A stretch of DNA of 64,000 bases. Origin: Streptomyces sp. CC208A (GTDB lineage Bacteria; Actinomycetota; Actinomycetes; Streptomycetales; Streptomycetaceae). The notes beneath the pieces are model-generated. The model saw only the letters and a program-made list of their open reading frames with translations. It ran no database searches and was not told the origin of the DNA. Each line of letters begins with the position of its first letter. The stretch's first letter is position 1. The stretch lies in the NCBI RefSeq assembly GCF_030010625.1, contig NZ_JASCXN010000021.1, forward strand, positions 1 to 64,000, in the 5' to 3' direction. Position numbers and translations under genes: made by a program. Shown here piece after piece: positions 1-7,344 of the stretch.

Positions 1-353
1 GGGCTCACGACGAGATCGTGCGGACGGACGAGGGCATCAGGCGCACCTCCGGCCGCTCCGGCGGCACCGAGGGCGGTCTCACCACCGGCGAGCTGCTGCG
101 CGTGCGTGCCGCGATGAAGCCGATCGCGACCGTCCCGCGCGCGCTCGCCACCGTCGACGTCGCCACCGGCGAGGCCGCCGCGGCCCACCACCAGCGCTCC
201 GACGTCTGTGCCGTCCCCGCGGCCGGCATCGTCGCCGAGGCCATGGTCGCCCTCGTCCTCGCCGACGCCGTCGTCGAGAAGTTCGGCGGCGACTCGGTCC
301 CCGAGACCCGCCGCAACGTCCAGTCGTACCTCGACCACCTGCACATCCGCTGA
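1..353 (+). CDS. aroC: Chorismate synthase, C-terminal part (5' end outside window)
   Basis: Last step of the shikimate pathway: 5-enolpyruvylshikimate-3-phosphate to chorismate, FMN dependent, cytosolic. About 117 C-terminal residues are present; the frame is open from base 3 (AHDEI) so the gene starts before the window. Visible family motifs are [31 protein letters not shown] and [11 protein letters not shown], which form the conserved substrate/FMN-binding end of AroC. It ends CGC TGA. It is followed at once by a strong hairpin and by convergent genes, so aroK and aroB do not follow it here, unlike the aroC-aroK-aroB order I recall for Streptomyces; it could be a second copy. Family call is firm; only the tail can be judged. 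Confidence 0.85.
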   Translation, partial: AHDEIVRTDEGIRRTSGRSGGTEGGLTTGELLRVRAAMKPIATVPRALATVDVATGEAAAAHHQRSDVCAVPAAGIVAEAMVALVLADAVVEKFGGDSVPETRRNVQSYLDHLHIR

Positions 354-375
354 CCGGCGGCCCCCTGGACGTCCT

Positions 376-409
376 CGTCGGCCCGTACCCGAGTGGGTAC
401 GGGCCGACG
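376..409. terminator. Bidirectional intergenic hairpin
   Basis: Perfect 15-bp inverted repeat (376-390 with 395-409) around a GAGT loop, lying between the convergent ends of the chorismate synthase gene and the small membrane protein gene. No U-tract, as is common in Streptomyces. Confidence 0.75.
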
Positions 410-414
410 TGTCG

Positions 415-657
415 TTACTTCGAGGCGGCCGGGGGCGTCTCGCCGCCCTGGGCGGAGACCGCCGGGGCGGGGGTCTCCTCGAAGGAGATGCTGTTCATGT
501 GGCGGTTCATCGACTTCATCAGCGCCCAGACGGCGAGGGCCAGGACCGCGAAGACGACGAAGCCGAGGACGCCGGGGGTCACCTTGTTCTTGTCCAGCTC
601 TTCGGCGGCGAAGGGGACCAGCTGCGTCAGTGCGAGGTGTGCGCTCATGTCAGGCAT
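415..657 (-). CDS. Small single-pass membrane protein next to mca
   Basis: An 80-residue protein (77 if the second ATG at 648 is used). One hydrophobic segment, roughly residues 28-46 (GVLGFVVFAVLALAVWALM), is followed by a polar tail KSMNRHMNSISFEE. An acidic/Asn stretch AEELDKNKVTPG precedes the membrane span. I recognise this as a conserved Streptomyces family encoded directly downstream of mca, function unknown. The start overlaps the mca stop by 8 bp (or follows it immediately with the second ATG), so the two genes are translationally coupled. Neither ATG has a clear ribosome binding site. The link to mycothiol detoxification rests only on position. Confidence 0.75.
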   Translation of the reverse strand: MPDMSAHLALTQLVPFAAEELDKNKVTPGVLGFVVFAVLALAVWALMKSMNRHMNSISFEETPAPAVSAQGGETPPAASK

Positions 658-1531
658 TGTCGCGGATGCCCGCGAAGAGATCTTCCTCGGGGAGGGATGT
701 CGGCACCAGGGACTTGCTGAGCTCGTACTCCTCCGTCGGCCAGACCTCCTTCTGGATCTCCATGGGGACCCGGAACCAGCCGCCGTCGGGGTCGATCTGG
801 GTGGCGTGGGCGATCAGCGCGCGGTCGCGGGTCTCGAAGAACTCGGCGCAGGGGACGAAGGTCGTCAGCGTCCGCTCCTTGCGCTGGAACTCCTTCCAGC
901 GCTGCAGCCACTCGCCGTACGGGGACTCCATGCCCCGGTCGAGGAGGGCCTGGTGGAGGGCCTCGGTGCGGGGACGGTTGAAGCCCTGGTTGTAGTAGAG
1001 CTTCTGGGGCTGGTACGCCGGGCCGAACTCGGCCTCCGGGTACTTCTCGGTGTCCGCCGCGCCGTCGAAGGCCACCATCGAGATCTTGTGGGTCATGATG
1101 TGGTCGGGGTGCGGGTACCCGCCGTTCTCATCGTAGGTCGTGACGACCTGGGGACGGAAGGAACGGATCTTGCGGACCAGCTCGCCGGCCGCGTGGTCCA
1201 CGTCCTCCAGGGCGAAGCAGCCCTCGGGGAGCGGGGGCAGCGGGTCGCCCTCGGGCAGGCCCGAGTCGACGAAGCCGAGCCACTCCTGCTGGACGCCCAG
1301 GATCGCCCGGGCCTCGTCCATCTCCTTGCGGCGGATCTCGTGGATGTTCTCCTCGATGGAGGGGTCACCCTGGAGCTTGGGGTTCAGGACCGAGCCGCGC
1401 TCGCCGCCCGTGCACGTCACCACCAGGACGTCCACTCCCTCGGACACGTACTTGGCCATGGTCGCCGCGCCCTTGCTCGACTCGTCGTCGGGGTGGGCGT
1501 GAACGGCCATCAGTCGCAGCTGCTCAGTCAA
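650..1531 (-). CDS. mca: Mycothiol S-conjugate amidase
   Basis: Hydrolyses mycothiol S-conjugates of electrophiles and antibiotics, releasing a mercapturic acid for export and GlcN-Ins for reuse; Zn-dependent, cytosolic, LmbE/PIG-L family. I choose the TTG at 1531 (MTEQLRLMAVHAHPDDESSK), giving 293 residues, the usual Mca length; the longer frame to 1612 has no family homology I recognise and would run almost to the divergent gene. Metal-ligand motif HPDDE is at residues 13-17 and the second motif PHPDH lies in the middle of the protein. Mca rather than MshB is favoured by the length and the downstream small membrane gene. It presumes a mycothiol-making actinobacterium. Confidence 0.93.
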   Translation of the reverse strand: MTEQLRLMAVHAHPDDESSKGAATMAKYVSEGVDVLVVTCTGGERGSVLNPKLQGDPSIEENIHEIRRKEMDEARAILGVQQEWLGFVDSGLPEGDPLPPLPEGCFALEDVDHAAGELVRKIRSFRPQVVTTYDENGGYPHPDHIMTHKISMVAFDGAADTEKYPEAEFGPAYQPQKLYYNQGFNRPRTEALHQALLDRGMESPYGEWLQRWKEFQRKERTLTTFVPCAEFFETRDRALIAHATQIDPDGGWFRVPMEIQKEVWPTEEYELSKSLVPTSLPEEDLFAGIRDNA

Positions 1532-1546
1532 GACTCGATCCTCAGT

Positions 1547-1575
1547 GATTCGACGCGGAGGGTGGTCTCTATAGT
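1547..1575 (+). promoter_or_regulatory. Candidate promoter for the DUF4307 gene
   Basis: A TATAGT hexamer at 1570-1575 resembles a -10 box and lies 54 bp before the downstream start in the divergent mca/DUF4307 spacer. The -35 region is poor (GATTCG at 1547). Weak prediction. Confidence 0.3.
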
Positions 1576-1629
1576 GACGGAATCGGGGGGAGGAAAATTC
1601 CGCCGCCCCCACCCCGAGAGGACCGAGAG

Positions 1630-2031
1630 ATGAGCGCCGTGCGAGAGCAGCCGCCCGAGGGGCGCTACGGGCGTTCCGCGGACGAGGCGGCCGACCGGAA
1701 GCTGAAGGTCGCCGGCGCCGTTCTGGGGGTTCTCTTCCTGGCCGTGTTCGGCTGGTTCGGCTGGCACTACGTGATCGACAGCAAGATCAGCGCCGAGATG
1801 ATCAAGTTCGACGTGGTGAGCGACTCCGAGGTGCGGGCGCATCTGGAGATCCGCAAGGACGCGGGGGTCGAGGGCGTGTGCACGCTGCGGTCCCGGTCCG
1901 AGGACGGGGTCGAGGTGGCCCGCAAGGACGTCGTCGTCGACGACGAGGCCGGCCGGGTCGACCGCGTCTTCTCGCTGCGTACGACCGCCCGCGCGACCAC
2001 CGTCGAACTGCTCGGGTGTACGGCGCGGTAG
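1630..2031 (+). CDS. DUF4307 family membrane protein
   Basis: 133 residues, function unknown. The N-terminus is charged and cytosolic (to about residue 25), followed by one transmembrane segment at about 27-49 (AGAVLGVLFLAVFGWFGWHY) and an extracytoplasmic domain of about 85 residues with two cysteines (EGVCTLRS and LLGCTAR) that may pair. This layout matches DUF4307, an actinobacterial family commonly found between mca and greA. The start is ATG at 1630, with a purine-rich AGAGGACCGAGAG before it. It is divergent from mca. No enzymatic motif is visible. Confidence 0.8.
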   Translation: MSAVREQPPEGRYGRSADEAADRKLKVAGAVLGVLFLAVFGWFGWHYVIDSKISAEMIKFDVVSDSEVRAHLEIRKDAGVEGVCTLRSRSEDGVEVARKDVVVDDEAGRVDRVFSLRTTARATTVELLGCTAR

Positions 2032-2220
2032 CGGCGGGTAGAAGTCGGGGAGCGAGTTCCGGCGGGTCGCTGCGGTGACCTGGGGCGACACCATTTCGGT
2101 GGCTTATGTCCTCCCGCTTTCCGCCACTCATTGTTAGGCTCGTGGTTTCGCCCGCTCGGGAGGCGCCCGCTTCCCGCGTAGGGCGATGCTTTGTATTCCC
2201 AGTACCTACGAGGAGCACCT

Positions 2221-2718
2221 GTGACCCAGACCAGCGACAACGTCACCTGGCTCACCCAGGAGGCGTACAACAAGCTCAAGGACGAGCTTGAGTACCTGTC
2301 TGGTCCCGCGCGTACCGAGATCGCCGCGAAGATCGCCGCCGCGCGCGAGGAGGGCGACCTGCGCGAGAACGGCGGGTACCACGCGGCCAAGGAGGAGCAG
2401 GGCAAGCAGGAGCTCCGGGTCCGCCAGCTCACCCAGCTGCTGCAGAACGCGAAGGTCGGCGAGGCCCCGGCGGACGACGGCGTCGTGGAGCCCGGCATGG
2501 TCGTGACGATCGCCTTCGACGGCGACGAGTCCGACACGATGACCTTCCTGCTCGCCTCCCGCGAGTACGCCAGCGGTGACATCGAGACCTACTCGCCGCA
2601 GTCGCCGCTCGGCATCGGCGTGAACGGCAAGAAGGCCGGTGACGACGCCGAGTACGAGCTGCCGAACGGCAAGAAGGCCATGGTGAGGATCCTCAGCGCG
2701 AAGCCGTACACCGGCTGA
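2221..2718 (+). CDS. greA: Transcription elongation factor GreA
   Basis: Binds the RNA polymerase secondary channel and stimulates cleavage of backtracked RNA. The GTG at 2221 is chosen because it follows ACGAGGAGCACCT, a good ribosome binding site, and gives 165 residues, normal for GreA; the upstream ATG at 2191 adds ten residues unlike the family. The N-terminal coiled coil spans about residues 10-80 with the acidic tip segment EEGDLRENGGYHAAKEEQ, and a C-terminal FKBP-like domain follows (YSPQSPLGIGVNGKKAGD). Transcribed alone, with a strong hairpin after the stop. Confidence 0.95.
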   Translation: MTQTSDNVTWLTQEAYNKLKDELEYLSGPARTEIAAKIAAAREEGDLRENGGYHAAKEEQGKQELRVRQLTQLLQNAKVGEAPADDGVVEPGMVVTIAFDGDESDTMTFLLASREYASGDIETYSPQSPLGIGVNGKKAGDDAEYELPNGKKAMVRILSAKPYTG

Positions 2719-2740
2719 GTTCTCTTCCCTCTGCTTCGTA

Positions 2741-2781
2741 CGCCGAAGGACCGGTCCCCCCATGGGGCCGGCCCTTCGGCG
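2741..2781. terminator. Terminator between greA and ilvA
   Basis: Long stem (2741-2758 with 2764-2781, one mismatch and one G-U pair) and a 5-nt loop, between convergent greA and ilvA; probably serves both. Confidence 0.75.
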
Positions 2782-2856
2782 TTCCGGGGTGCGGACGGAG
2801 AGGCCGACGAGGACGCCGATCCGGGAGAAGGCGTGGCCGAGGAGCAGGGGGCCCGC

Positions 2857-4086
2857 TCAGGCCAGGACCGTGTACCCCGCCTCCCGCAGCGCGCTCTCGA
2901 CCTCCCGGCAGTGCTCCGGCCCCTTCGTCTCCAGGTGCAGCTCCACCTCCACCTCCGTGAGGCCGAGCCGCGGGTCGGTCCGTACGTGGCTGACGTCGAG
3001 CACGTTCGCGTCGACCACCGTCAGCACCGCGAGCAGCGTCGCCAGCGCCCCCGGGCGGTCCGCCACCCGCAGCCGCAGGCTCAGATAGCGGCCGGCCGCC
3101 GCCATGCCGTGCCGCAGGATCCGCTGGAGCAGCAGCGGGTCCACGTTGCCGCCGGAGAGGACCGCGACCACCGGGCCCCGGAACGAGGCCGGGTCGCTCA
3201 GCAGGGCCGCCACCGGGCTGGCCCCGGCCGGCTCCACCACCAGCTTGGCCCGCTCCAGGCAGAGCAGCAGCGCCGAGGAGAGCGCGTCCTCCGAGACCGT
3301 GCGGACCTCGTCCACGTACTCCTGGACCAGGCCGAACGGTACGTCCCCGGGCCGGCCGACCTTGATGCCGTCGGCCATCGTCGCCGGCGAGTCGACCACC
3401 ACCGGGTGGCCGGCCGCGAGGGACGGCGGGTAGGCCGCCGCGCCCTCCGCCTGCACGCCCACGATCCGCACGTCGGGCCGGACCGACTTCACCGCGAGGC
3501 CGATCCCGGCCGCGAGACCGCCGCCGCCGATCCCGACCACGATCGTCCGGACCTCGGGGCACTGCTCCAGGATCTCCAGGCCGACCGTGCCCTGGCCCAC
3601 GATGACGTCCGGGTGGTCGAAGGGGTGGATGAAGACGGCGCCCGTCTCCCGCGCGTACTCCTGCGCGGCGGCAAGCGTCTCGTCCACCACGTGCCCGTGC
3701 AGCCGTACCTCCGCCCCGTACTCGCGGGTCGCGGCGACCTTCGGCAGCGGCGCGCCGACCGGCATGAAGACGGTCGCGTGCACGCCGAGGAGCTGCGAGG
3801 CGAGCGCCACGCCCTGCGCGTGGTTCCCGGCCGAGGCGGCGACCACCCCGGCCGCCTTCTCCTCCGGCCGGAGCCCCGCGATCCGCACGTACGCGCCGCG
3901 CAGCTTGAACGAGCCGGTCCGCTGGAGGTTCTCGCACTTGAGCAGGACCGGCGCCCCCACCAACGAGGACAGATGCCGACTGCCCTCCATGGCGGTCATC
4001 CGGGCCACCCCCGCCAGCATCTTCCGCGCGCCGCGCACGTCGTCGAGCATCAGCCGGTGCGGAGGGTGTGACGTACCGAAGGTCAT
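2857..4086 (-). CDS. ilvA: Threonine ammonia-lyase (threonine deaminase)
   Basis: PLP enzyme converting threonine to 2-oxobutanoate and ammonia, first step of isoleucine synthesis and a source of propionyl-CoA precursors. 409 residues. The PLP lysine is K61 in GSFKLRGAY, the phosphate-binding glycine loop is GIGGGG at about 185-190, and the S-G-N-H loop is at 86-89. A C-terminal ACT domain starts near residue 335 (LSLRLRVADRPGALATLL), as in the single-ACT actinobacterial form that may respond to isoleucine or valine. ATG start at 4086. It is convergent with greA; its upstream region holds the 22/23-bp repeat block. A catabolic role cannot be excluded from sequence alone. Confidence 0.92.
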   Translation of the reverse strand: MTFGTSHPPHRLMLDDVRGARKMLAGVARMTAMEGSRHLSSLVGAPVLLKCENLQRTGSFKLRGAYVRIAGLRPEEKAAGVVAASAGNHAQGVALASQLLGVHATVFMPVGAPLPKVAATREYGAEVRLHGHVVDETLAAAQEYARETGAVFIHPFDHPDVIVGQGTVGLEILEQCPEVRTIVVGIGGGGLAAGIGLAVKSVRPDVRIVGVQAEGAAAYPPSLAAGHPVVVDSPATMADGIKVGRPGDVPFGLVQEYVDEVRTVSEDALSSALLLCLERAKLVVEPAGASPVAALLSDPASFRGPVVAVLSGGNVDPLLLQRILRHGMAAAGRYLSLRLRVADRPGALATLLAVLTVVDANVLDVSHVRTDPRLGLTEVEVELHLETKGPEHCREVESALREAGYTVLA

Positions 4087-4165
4087 GACCCCCAGTCTCC
4101 CAGCTCACCGACCCCCCGGCCGCACGGGCCGCAAAGGGGGCGCGGCTGGTTCGTCGCGGGGCTGC

Positions 4166-4410
4166 GGCGGGGGCTCGCCGCACCGCCGAGGCGGGTTCGC
4201 CACACGACCCGAGGCGGGCTCGCCACACGGCCCGAGGCGGGCTCGCCGCACCGCCGTGGCGAGTTTGCCGCACGGCCCGTGGCGGGCTCGCCGCACCGCC
4301 GGGGCGGGCTCGCCACACGGCCCGAGGCGGACTCGCCACACGGCCCGAGGCGGGCTCGCCGCACCGCCGTGGCGGGTTTGCCGCAGCCCCGCGGCGGGTT
4401 TGCGCACGGC
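4166..4410. repeat. Imperfect 22/23-bp tandem repeats, about 11 copies
   Basis: Between the divergent ilvA and MarR genes, about 11 head-to-tail copies of a GC-rich unit beginning GGCGGGCTCGCC. Two unit types occur: 22 bp ending GCACCGCC and 23 bp ending ACACGGCCC, irregularly interleaved. All six frames stay nearly open, so several spurious repeat proteins can be drawn, but none has a start with a ribosome binding site or a match to the flanking genes. No unique spacers, so not CRISPR. It fills nearly all of the 398-bp spacer; the last 75 bp before the MarR start are non-repetitive and should carry the promoter. Confidence 0.85.
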
Positions 4411-4484
4411 AGGTACGGAGGCCGTCCGGTCCGCGTACCCTGTCCCCCACACCGACCACCCCCGCACGAGAGAGCCCCCCAGCC

Positions 4485-5009
4485 ATGCCCACATCTCAGG
4501 ACATGACGACCGAGCTCGACCCCGGCCTCCTCGATGCCCTCCAGCACCAGGTGGCCGTCTTCGCCCGCAGGGCCGAGCAGACCCGTCTCGGCGGCACCGG
4601 CCAGCTCCGGAACTCCATGGACCGGGCCGCCTACCTCCTTCTCAACCGTCTCGACCAGGAAGGGCCGATGGGCGTCAAGGCGCTCGCGGCGGGCATGGGG
4701 ATCGACTCCTCGACCGTCACCCGCCAGGTCGCCCCGCTCGTCGACTCCGGCCTCGTCAAGCGCACCTCGCACCCCGAGGACGGGCGCGCGGTGGTCCTCC
4801 AGCTCTCGCCGCGCGGCCTCGACCGCCTGGAGGAGGTCCGCTCCTCGCGCCGCACGCTGATGGCCGAGGTCACGGAGGGCTGGACCCCCGAGGAGCGCGA
4901 GTCCTTCTGCACCCTCCTCACCCGCTTCAACGCGGCGCTCTCCGCCCGGCAGTCGGCGCACCACACCGGGGCCGGGGCCGGGACCGGGGTCGTCAGGCAG
5001 GGAGAGTGA
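4485..5009 (+). CDS. MarR family transcriptional regulator
   Basis: 174-residue dimeric winged-helix DNA-binding protein, cytosolic. The dimerisation helix is near the N-terminus (LLDALQHQVAVFARRAEQT); the winged helix is at about residues 60-115, with recognition helix DSSTVTRQVAPLVDSGLV and the wing HPEDGRAVVLQLSPRG containing the conserved D-x-R. The C-terminal helices return to the dimer interface, ending in a Gly/Ala-rich tail. ATG at 4485 is used; a second ATG lies six codons downstream. It sits divergent from ilvA across the tandem repeats, so the repeats or adjacent bases could hold its own operator. The ligand is unknown. Confidence 0.88.
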   Translation: MPTSQDMTTELDPGLLDALQHQVAVFARRAEQTRLGGTGQLRNSMDRAAYLLLNRLDQEGPMGVKALAAGMGIDSSTVTRQVAPLVDSGLVKRTSHPEDGRAVVLQLSPRGLDRLEEVRSSRRTLMAEVTEGWTPEERESFCTLLTRFNAALSARQSAHHTGAGAGTGVVRQGE

Positions 5010-5054
5010 CGCAAGGGGGTTGACCCCGACTCGGGCCCGGCTGATAGATGAGGT

Positions 5055-5516
5055 GTGCGGAAGCAGCGGAGCCGATCCGAACACGCCGACCGGGCCCGGG
5101 AGTTCGACGCCTTCGTGGCGGGCGCGGCGGGCCGGCTGCTGCACGTCGCGACGCTGCTCACCGCCGAGACCCGGGCCCGCGATCCGTACGCCCGCGCCCT
5201 GCTGACCGCCGCCCTCGCCCACACGTACGCGGTCCGCGACCGGCGCCGCGACGAGGATCCGTACGCGCTCACCCGGGACGAGCTCGCGCTGCGCTTCGCC
5301 CGTACCGCCTGGCGGTTCCGCACCGGCCGTGGCGGGGTCCTCGGCGTCCTCACCCCGTGGGAACGGCTGGTGCTCGTGCTGCGCCTGTACGAGGGCGTGC
5401 CCGAGGAGCAGACCGCCGCGCTGCTCGGCCTCTCGGAGGCCCGGGTCCGGGCGGTGTGCGCCCGCGCGGTGGCGAGGATGCGTACGCGTACGAGGGGGCG
5501 GGAGGCGGCCGCGTGA
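5055..5516 (+). CDS. Sigma-factor-like protein (region 4 HTH)
   Basis: 153 residues. The C-terminal part (about residues 95-145) has an ECF sigma region-4-like helix-turn-helix: LTPWERLVLVLRLYEGVPEE followed by TAALLGLSEARVRAVCARAV. The N-terminal half, with FVAGAAGRLLHVATLL and an Arg-rich middle, only loosely resembles region 2. GTG at 5055 follows a GATGAGG site. The stop overlaps the next gene's start in GTGA, so the two are co-translated, the usual arrangement of a sigma-like factor with a membrane partner. It may be a genuine small ECF-type factor or a sigma-like regulator without promoter-melting ability; I favour the latter because region 2 is weak. Confidence 0.65.
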   Translation: MRKQRSRSEHADRAREFDAFVAGAAGRLLHVATLLTAETRARDPYARALLTAALAHTYAVRDRRRDEDPYALTRDELALRFARTAWRFRTGRGGVLGVLTPWERLVLVLRLYEGVPEEQTAALLGLSEARVRAVCARAVARMRTRTRGREAAA

Positions 5517-5761
5517 GGCACGGCGACAAGGAGGCGGCCGTCCGGCGGCTGCTCGACACGCCCCACCCTCCGGTGCCGGCCGGCCTCGGCGCGCTGGCGG
5601 CGGCCCGCGGCGACCGGATGCGGCGGCGGGAGCGGGCGCTGCGGCGGGTCGGCGGGGTGCTGGCCGGGCTCGCCGCGCTCGGCTTCACCGTGTGGGCGGC
5701 GGAGGTACGGCCCTGGGAGACGCCGCCCGCCGCGACCACCCCACCGTTCGCCGGGCCGTGA
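5513..5761 (+). CDS. Small membrane protein coupled to the sigma-like gene
   Basis: 82 residues starting at the GTG within GTGA at 5513. Residues 1-42 are basic and cytosolic (LLDTPHPPVPAGLGALAAAR, RRRERALRR), then one transmembrane helix at about 45-64 (VGGVLAGLAALGFTVWAA) and a short Pro/Thr-rich outer tail. There is no recognisable zinc anti-sigma motif. By position and topology it could tether or restrain the sigma-like protein, but that is inference. The segment VPAGLGALAAARGDRMRRR resembles the juxtamembrane part of several Streptomyces anti-sigma-type proteins. Confidence 0.6.
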   Translation: MRHGDKEAAVRRLLDTPHPPVPAGLGALAAARGDRMRRRERALRRVGGVLAGLAALGFTVWAAEVRPWETPPAATTPPFAGP

Positions 5762-5816
5762 GAACCGCCCTAGCGTGGAAGGGGGGCCGGTCGGAACAGC
5801 ATCGCAGGAGGCTGAC

Positions 5817-6008
5817 ATGGCCAGGAAAGCCACCGACTGCCGGGACACGCCGAGCGTATCGGGGTGCTCGCTCTACATCTCGGGCGAGGAGGAGGAGGTC
5901 GTCCGCGCCGCCGCCGAGCACATGGTCTCCGTCCACGAGCACACGGACTCCCCGGAGATGCGCGAGCAGATACGGGAAGGCCTGAAGGACCCGCTGCCGG
6001 GAACCTGA
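5817..6008 (+). CDS. DUF1059 family small protein
   Basis: 63 residues, cytosolic, function unknown. The ATG at 5817 is chosen over the upstream in-frame start because GCAGGAGG lies seven bases before it. The pattern ATDCRDTPSVSGCSLYISGE, then EEVVRAAAEHMVSVHEHTDS, matches DUF1059: two spaced cysteines (C8, C16) and two histidines in the helix, a possible metal site. It ends 54 bp before the convergent trans-sulfuration gene with a hairpin between. Confidence 0.75.
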   Translation: MARKATDCRDTPSVSGCSLYISGEEEEVVRAAAEHMVSVHEHTDSPEMREQIREGLKDPLPGT

Positions 6009-6017
6009 ACGGTCGTG

Positions 6018-6055
6018 CCGGTCCGGGTGCGGCAGTCGTACCGCACCCGGACCGG
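6018..6055. terminator. Bidirectional terminator
   Basis: Perfect 15-bp inverted repeat (6018-6032 with 6041-6055), 8-nt loop, between the convergent DUF1059 and cystathionine enzyme genes. Confidence 0.8.
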
Positions 6056-6061
6056 TAGGCG

Positions 6062-7216
6062 TCAGCCCAGGGCCTCGCGCAGGTCGGCGATCAGGTCGTC
6101 GACGTTCTCGATGCCCACGGAGAGGCGGACCAGGTCGGCCGGGACCTCCAGGGCGGAGCCTGCGACGCTCGCGTGCGTCATCCGGCCGGGGTGCTCGATC
6201 AGCGACTCGACGCCGCCCAGGGACTCGCCCAGGGTGAAGAGCTTCGCGCGGTCGCAGACGCCGACCGCCGCCGCCTCGCCGCCCTCGACGCGGAAGGAGA
6301 TCATGCCGCCGAAGGAGCGCATCTGCTTGGCCGCGACCTCGTGGCCCGGGTGCTCGGCCAGGCCCGGGTAGAGGACCTGGGTGACCTTCGGGTGCCGGGT
6401 GAGGAAGTCGGCGACCTTCGTCGCGTTCTCGCTGTGCCGGTCCATGCGGACGGCGAGGGTCTTGATGCCGCGCAGCACGATCCACGAGTCGAACGGGCCG
6501 GCCACCGCGCCCATCGCGTTCTGGTGGTACGCCAGCTCCTCGCCGAGCTCCGCGTCGGCCGCGACCAGGGCGCCGCCGACGACGTCCGAGTGGCCGCCCA
6601 TGTACTTGGTGAGGGAGTGCACGACCACGTCCGCGCCGAGCGCCAGCGGCTGCTGGAGGTAGGGCGAGGCGAAGGTGTTGTCGACGACCAGCTTCACGCC
6701 GGCCTGGCGGGCCACGCCCGCGACGGCCTCGATGTCGGTGATGCCGAGCAGCGGGTTCGACGGGGTCTCGACCCAGATCAGCTTCGTGCGGTCGTTGATC
6801 GCGCCGCGCACCGAATCGACGTCCGAGGTGTTCGCGACGGAGAAGTCGACTCCCCAGCGCTGCACGACCTTGGCGAAGAGCCGGAAGGTGCCGCCGTAGG
6901 CGTCGTTCGGGATGACCACGTGGTCGCCGGGCACGAGGAGCGTGCGCAGCAGGCAGTCCTCGGCGGCCAGGCCGGAGGCGAAGGCGAGGCCGCGCCGGCC
7001 GCCCTCCAGGGCCGCCAGGTTCTCCTCCAGGGCGGTACGGGTGGGGTTGGCGCTGCGGCTGTACTCGTAGCCGCCGCGGAGCCCGCCCACGCCGTCCTGC
7101 TTGTAGGTGGACACCTGGTAGATGGGCGGGACGACCGCGCCGGTCAGCGGGTCGGCGGTGTTGCCCGCGTGGATGGCGCGGGTCTCGAAGTTCTGGTGGC
7201 TGTGCTGGTCGCTCAT
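6062..7216 (-). CDS. Cystathionine gamma-synthase/gamma-lyase family PLP enzyme
   Basis: Trans-sulfuration enzyme of the Cys/Met metabolism PLP family, about 384 residues from the ATG at 7216 (MSDQHSHQNFETRAIHAGN); the longer frame adds a non-homologous leader. The PLP lysine is K204 in HSLTKYMGGHSD; other family motifs are YEYSRSANPTR, YGGTFRLF, ETPSNPLL and LGESLGGVESLIEHP. It either makes cystathionine from an activated homoserine and cysteine or cleaves cystathionine to cysteine, 2-oxobutanoate and ammonia. Sequence alone does not separate these; in Streptomyces this locus is usually read as the reverse trans-sulfuration lyase. Monocistronic, with a hairpin downstream. Confidence 0.9.
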   Translation of the reverse strand: MSDQHSHQNFETRAIHAGNTADPLTGAVVPPIYQVSTYKQDGVGGLRGGYEYSRSANPTRTALEENLAALEGGRRGLAFASGLAAEDCLLRTLLVPGDHVVIPNDAYGGTFRLFAKVVQRWGVDFSVANTSDVDSVRGAINDRTKLIWVETPSNPLLGITDIEAVAGVARQAGVKLVVDNTFASPYLQQPLALGADVVVHSLTKYMGGHSDVVGGALVAADAELGEELAYHQNAMGAVAGPFDSWIVLRGIKTLAVRMDRHSENATKVADFLTRHPKVTQVLYPGLAEHPGHEVAAKQMRSFGGMISFRVEGGEAAAVGVCDRAKLFTLGESLGGVESLIEHPGRMTHASVAGSALEVPADLVRLSVGIENVDDLIADLREALG

Positions 7217-7344
7217 GGTCAGGAGCGTAGTGCCGGACCCGGGCCGCCGCCTCGCTTCGTCCACAGCCGCGTCTCACCGCTCGACTTGTCCACAGCTTCG
7301 GGGCGGCCGGGTTCGGGCGCGGTGGTGTCCTGGACAATGGACGC

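Noticed and set aside
4166-4410. CRISPR array
   Set aside because: Units abut one another without unique spacers, and no cas genes are nearby.
4083-5222. 379-codon minus-strand frame spanning the repeat block
   Set aside because: Repeat-derived frame overlapping the MarR and sigma-like genes; no ribosome binding site or domain.
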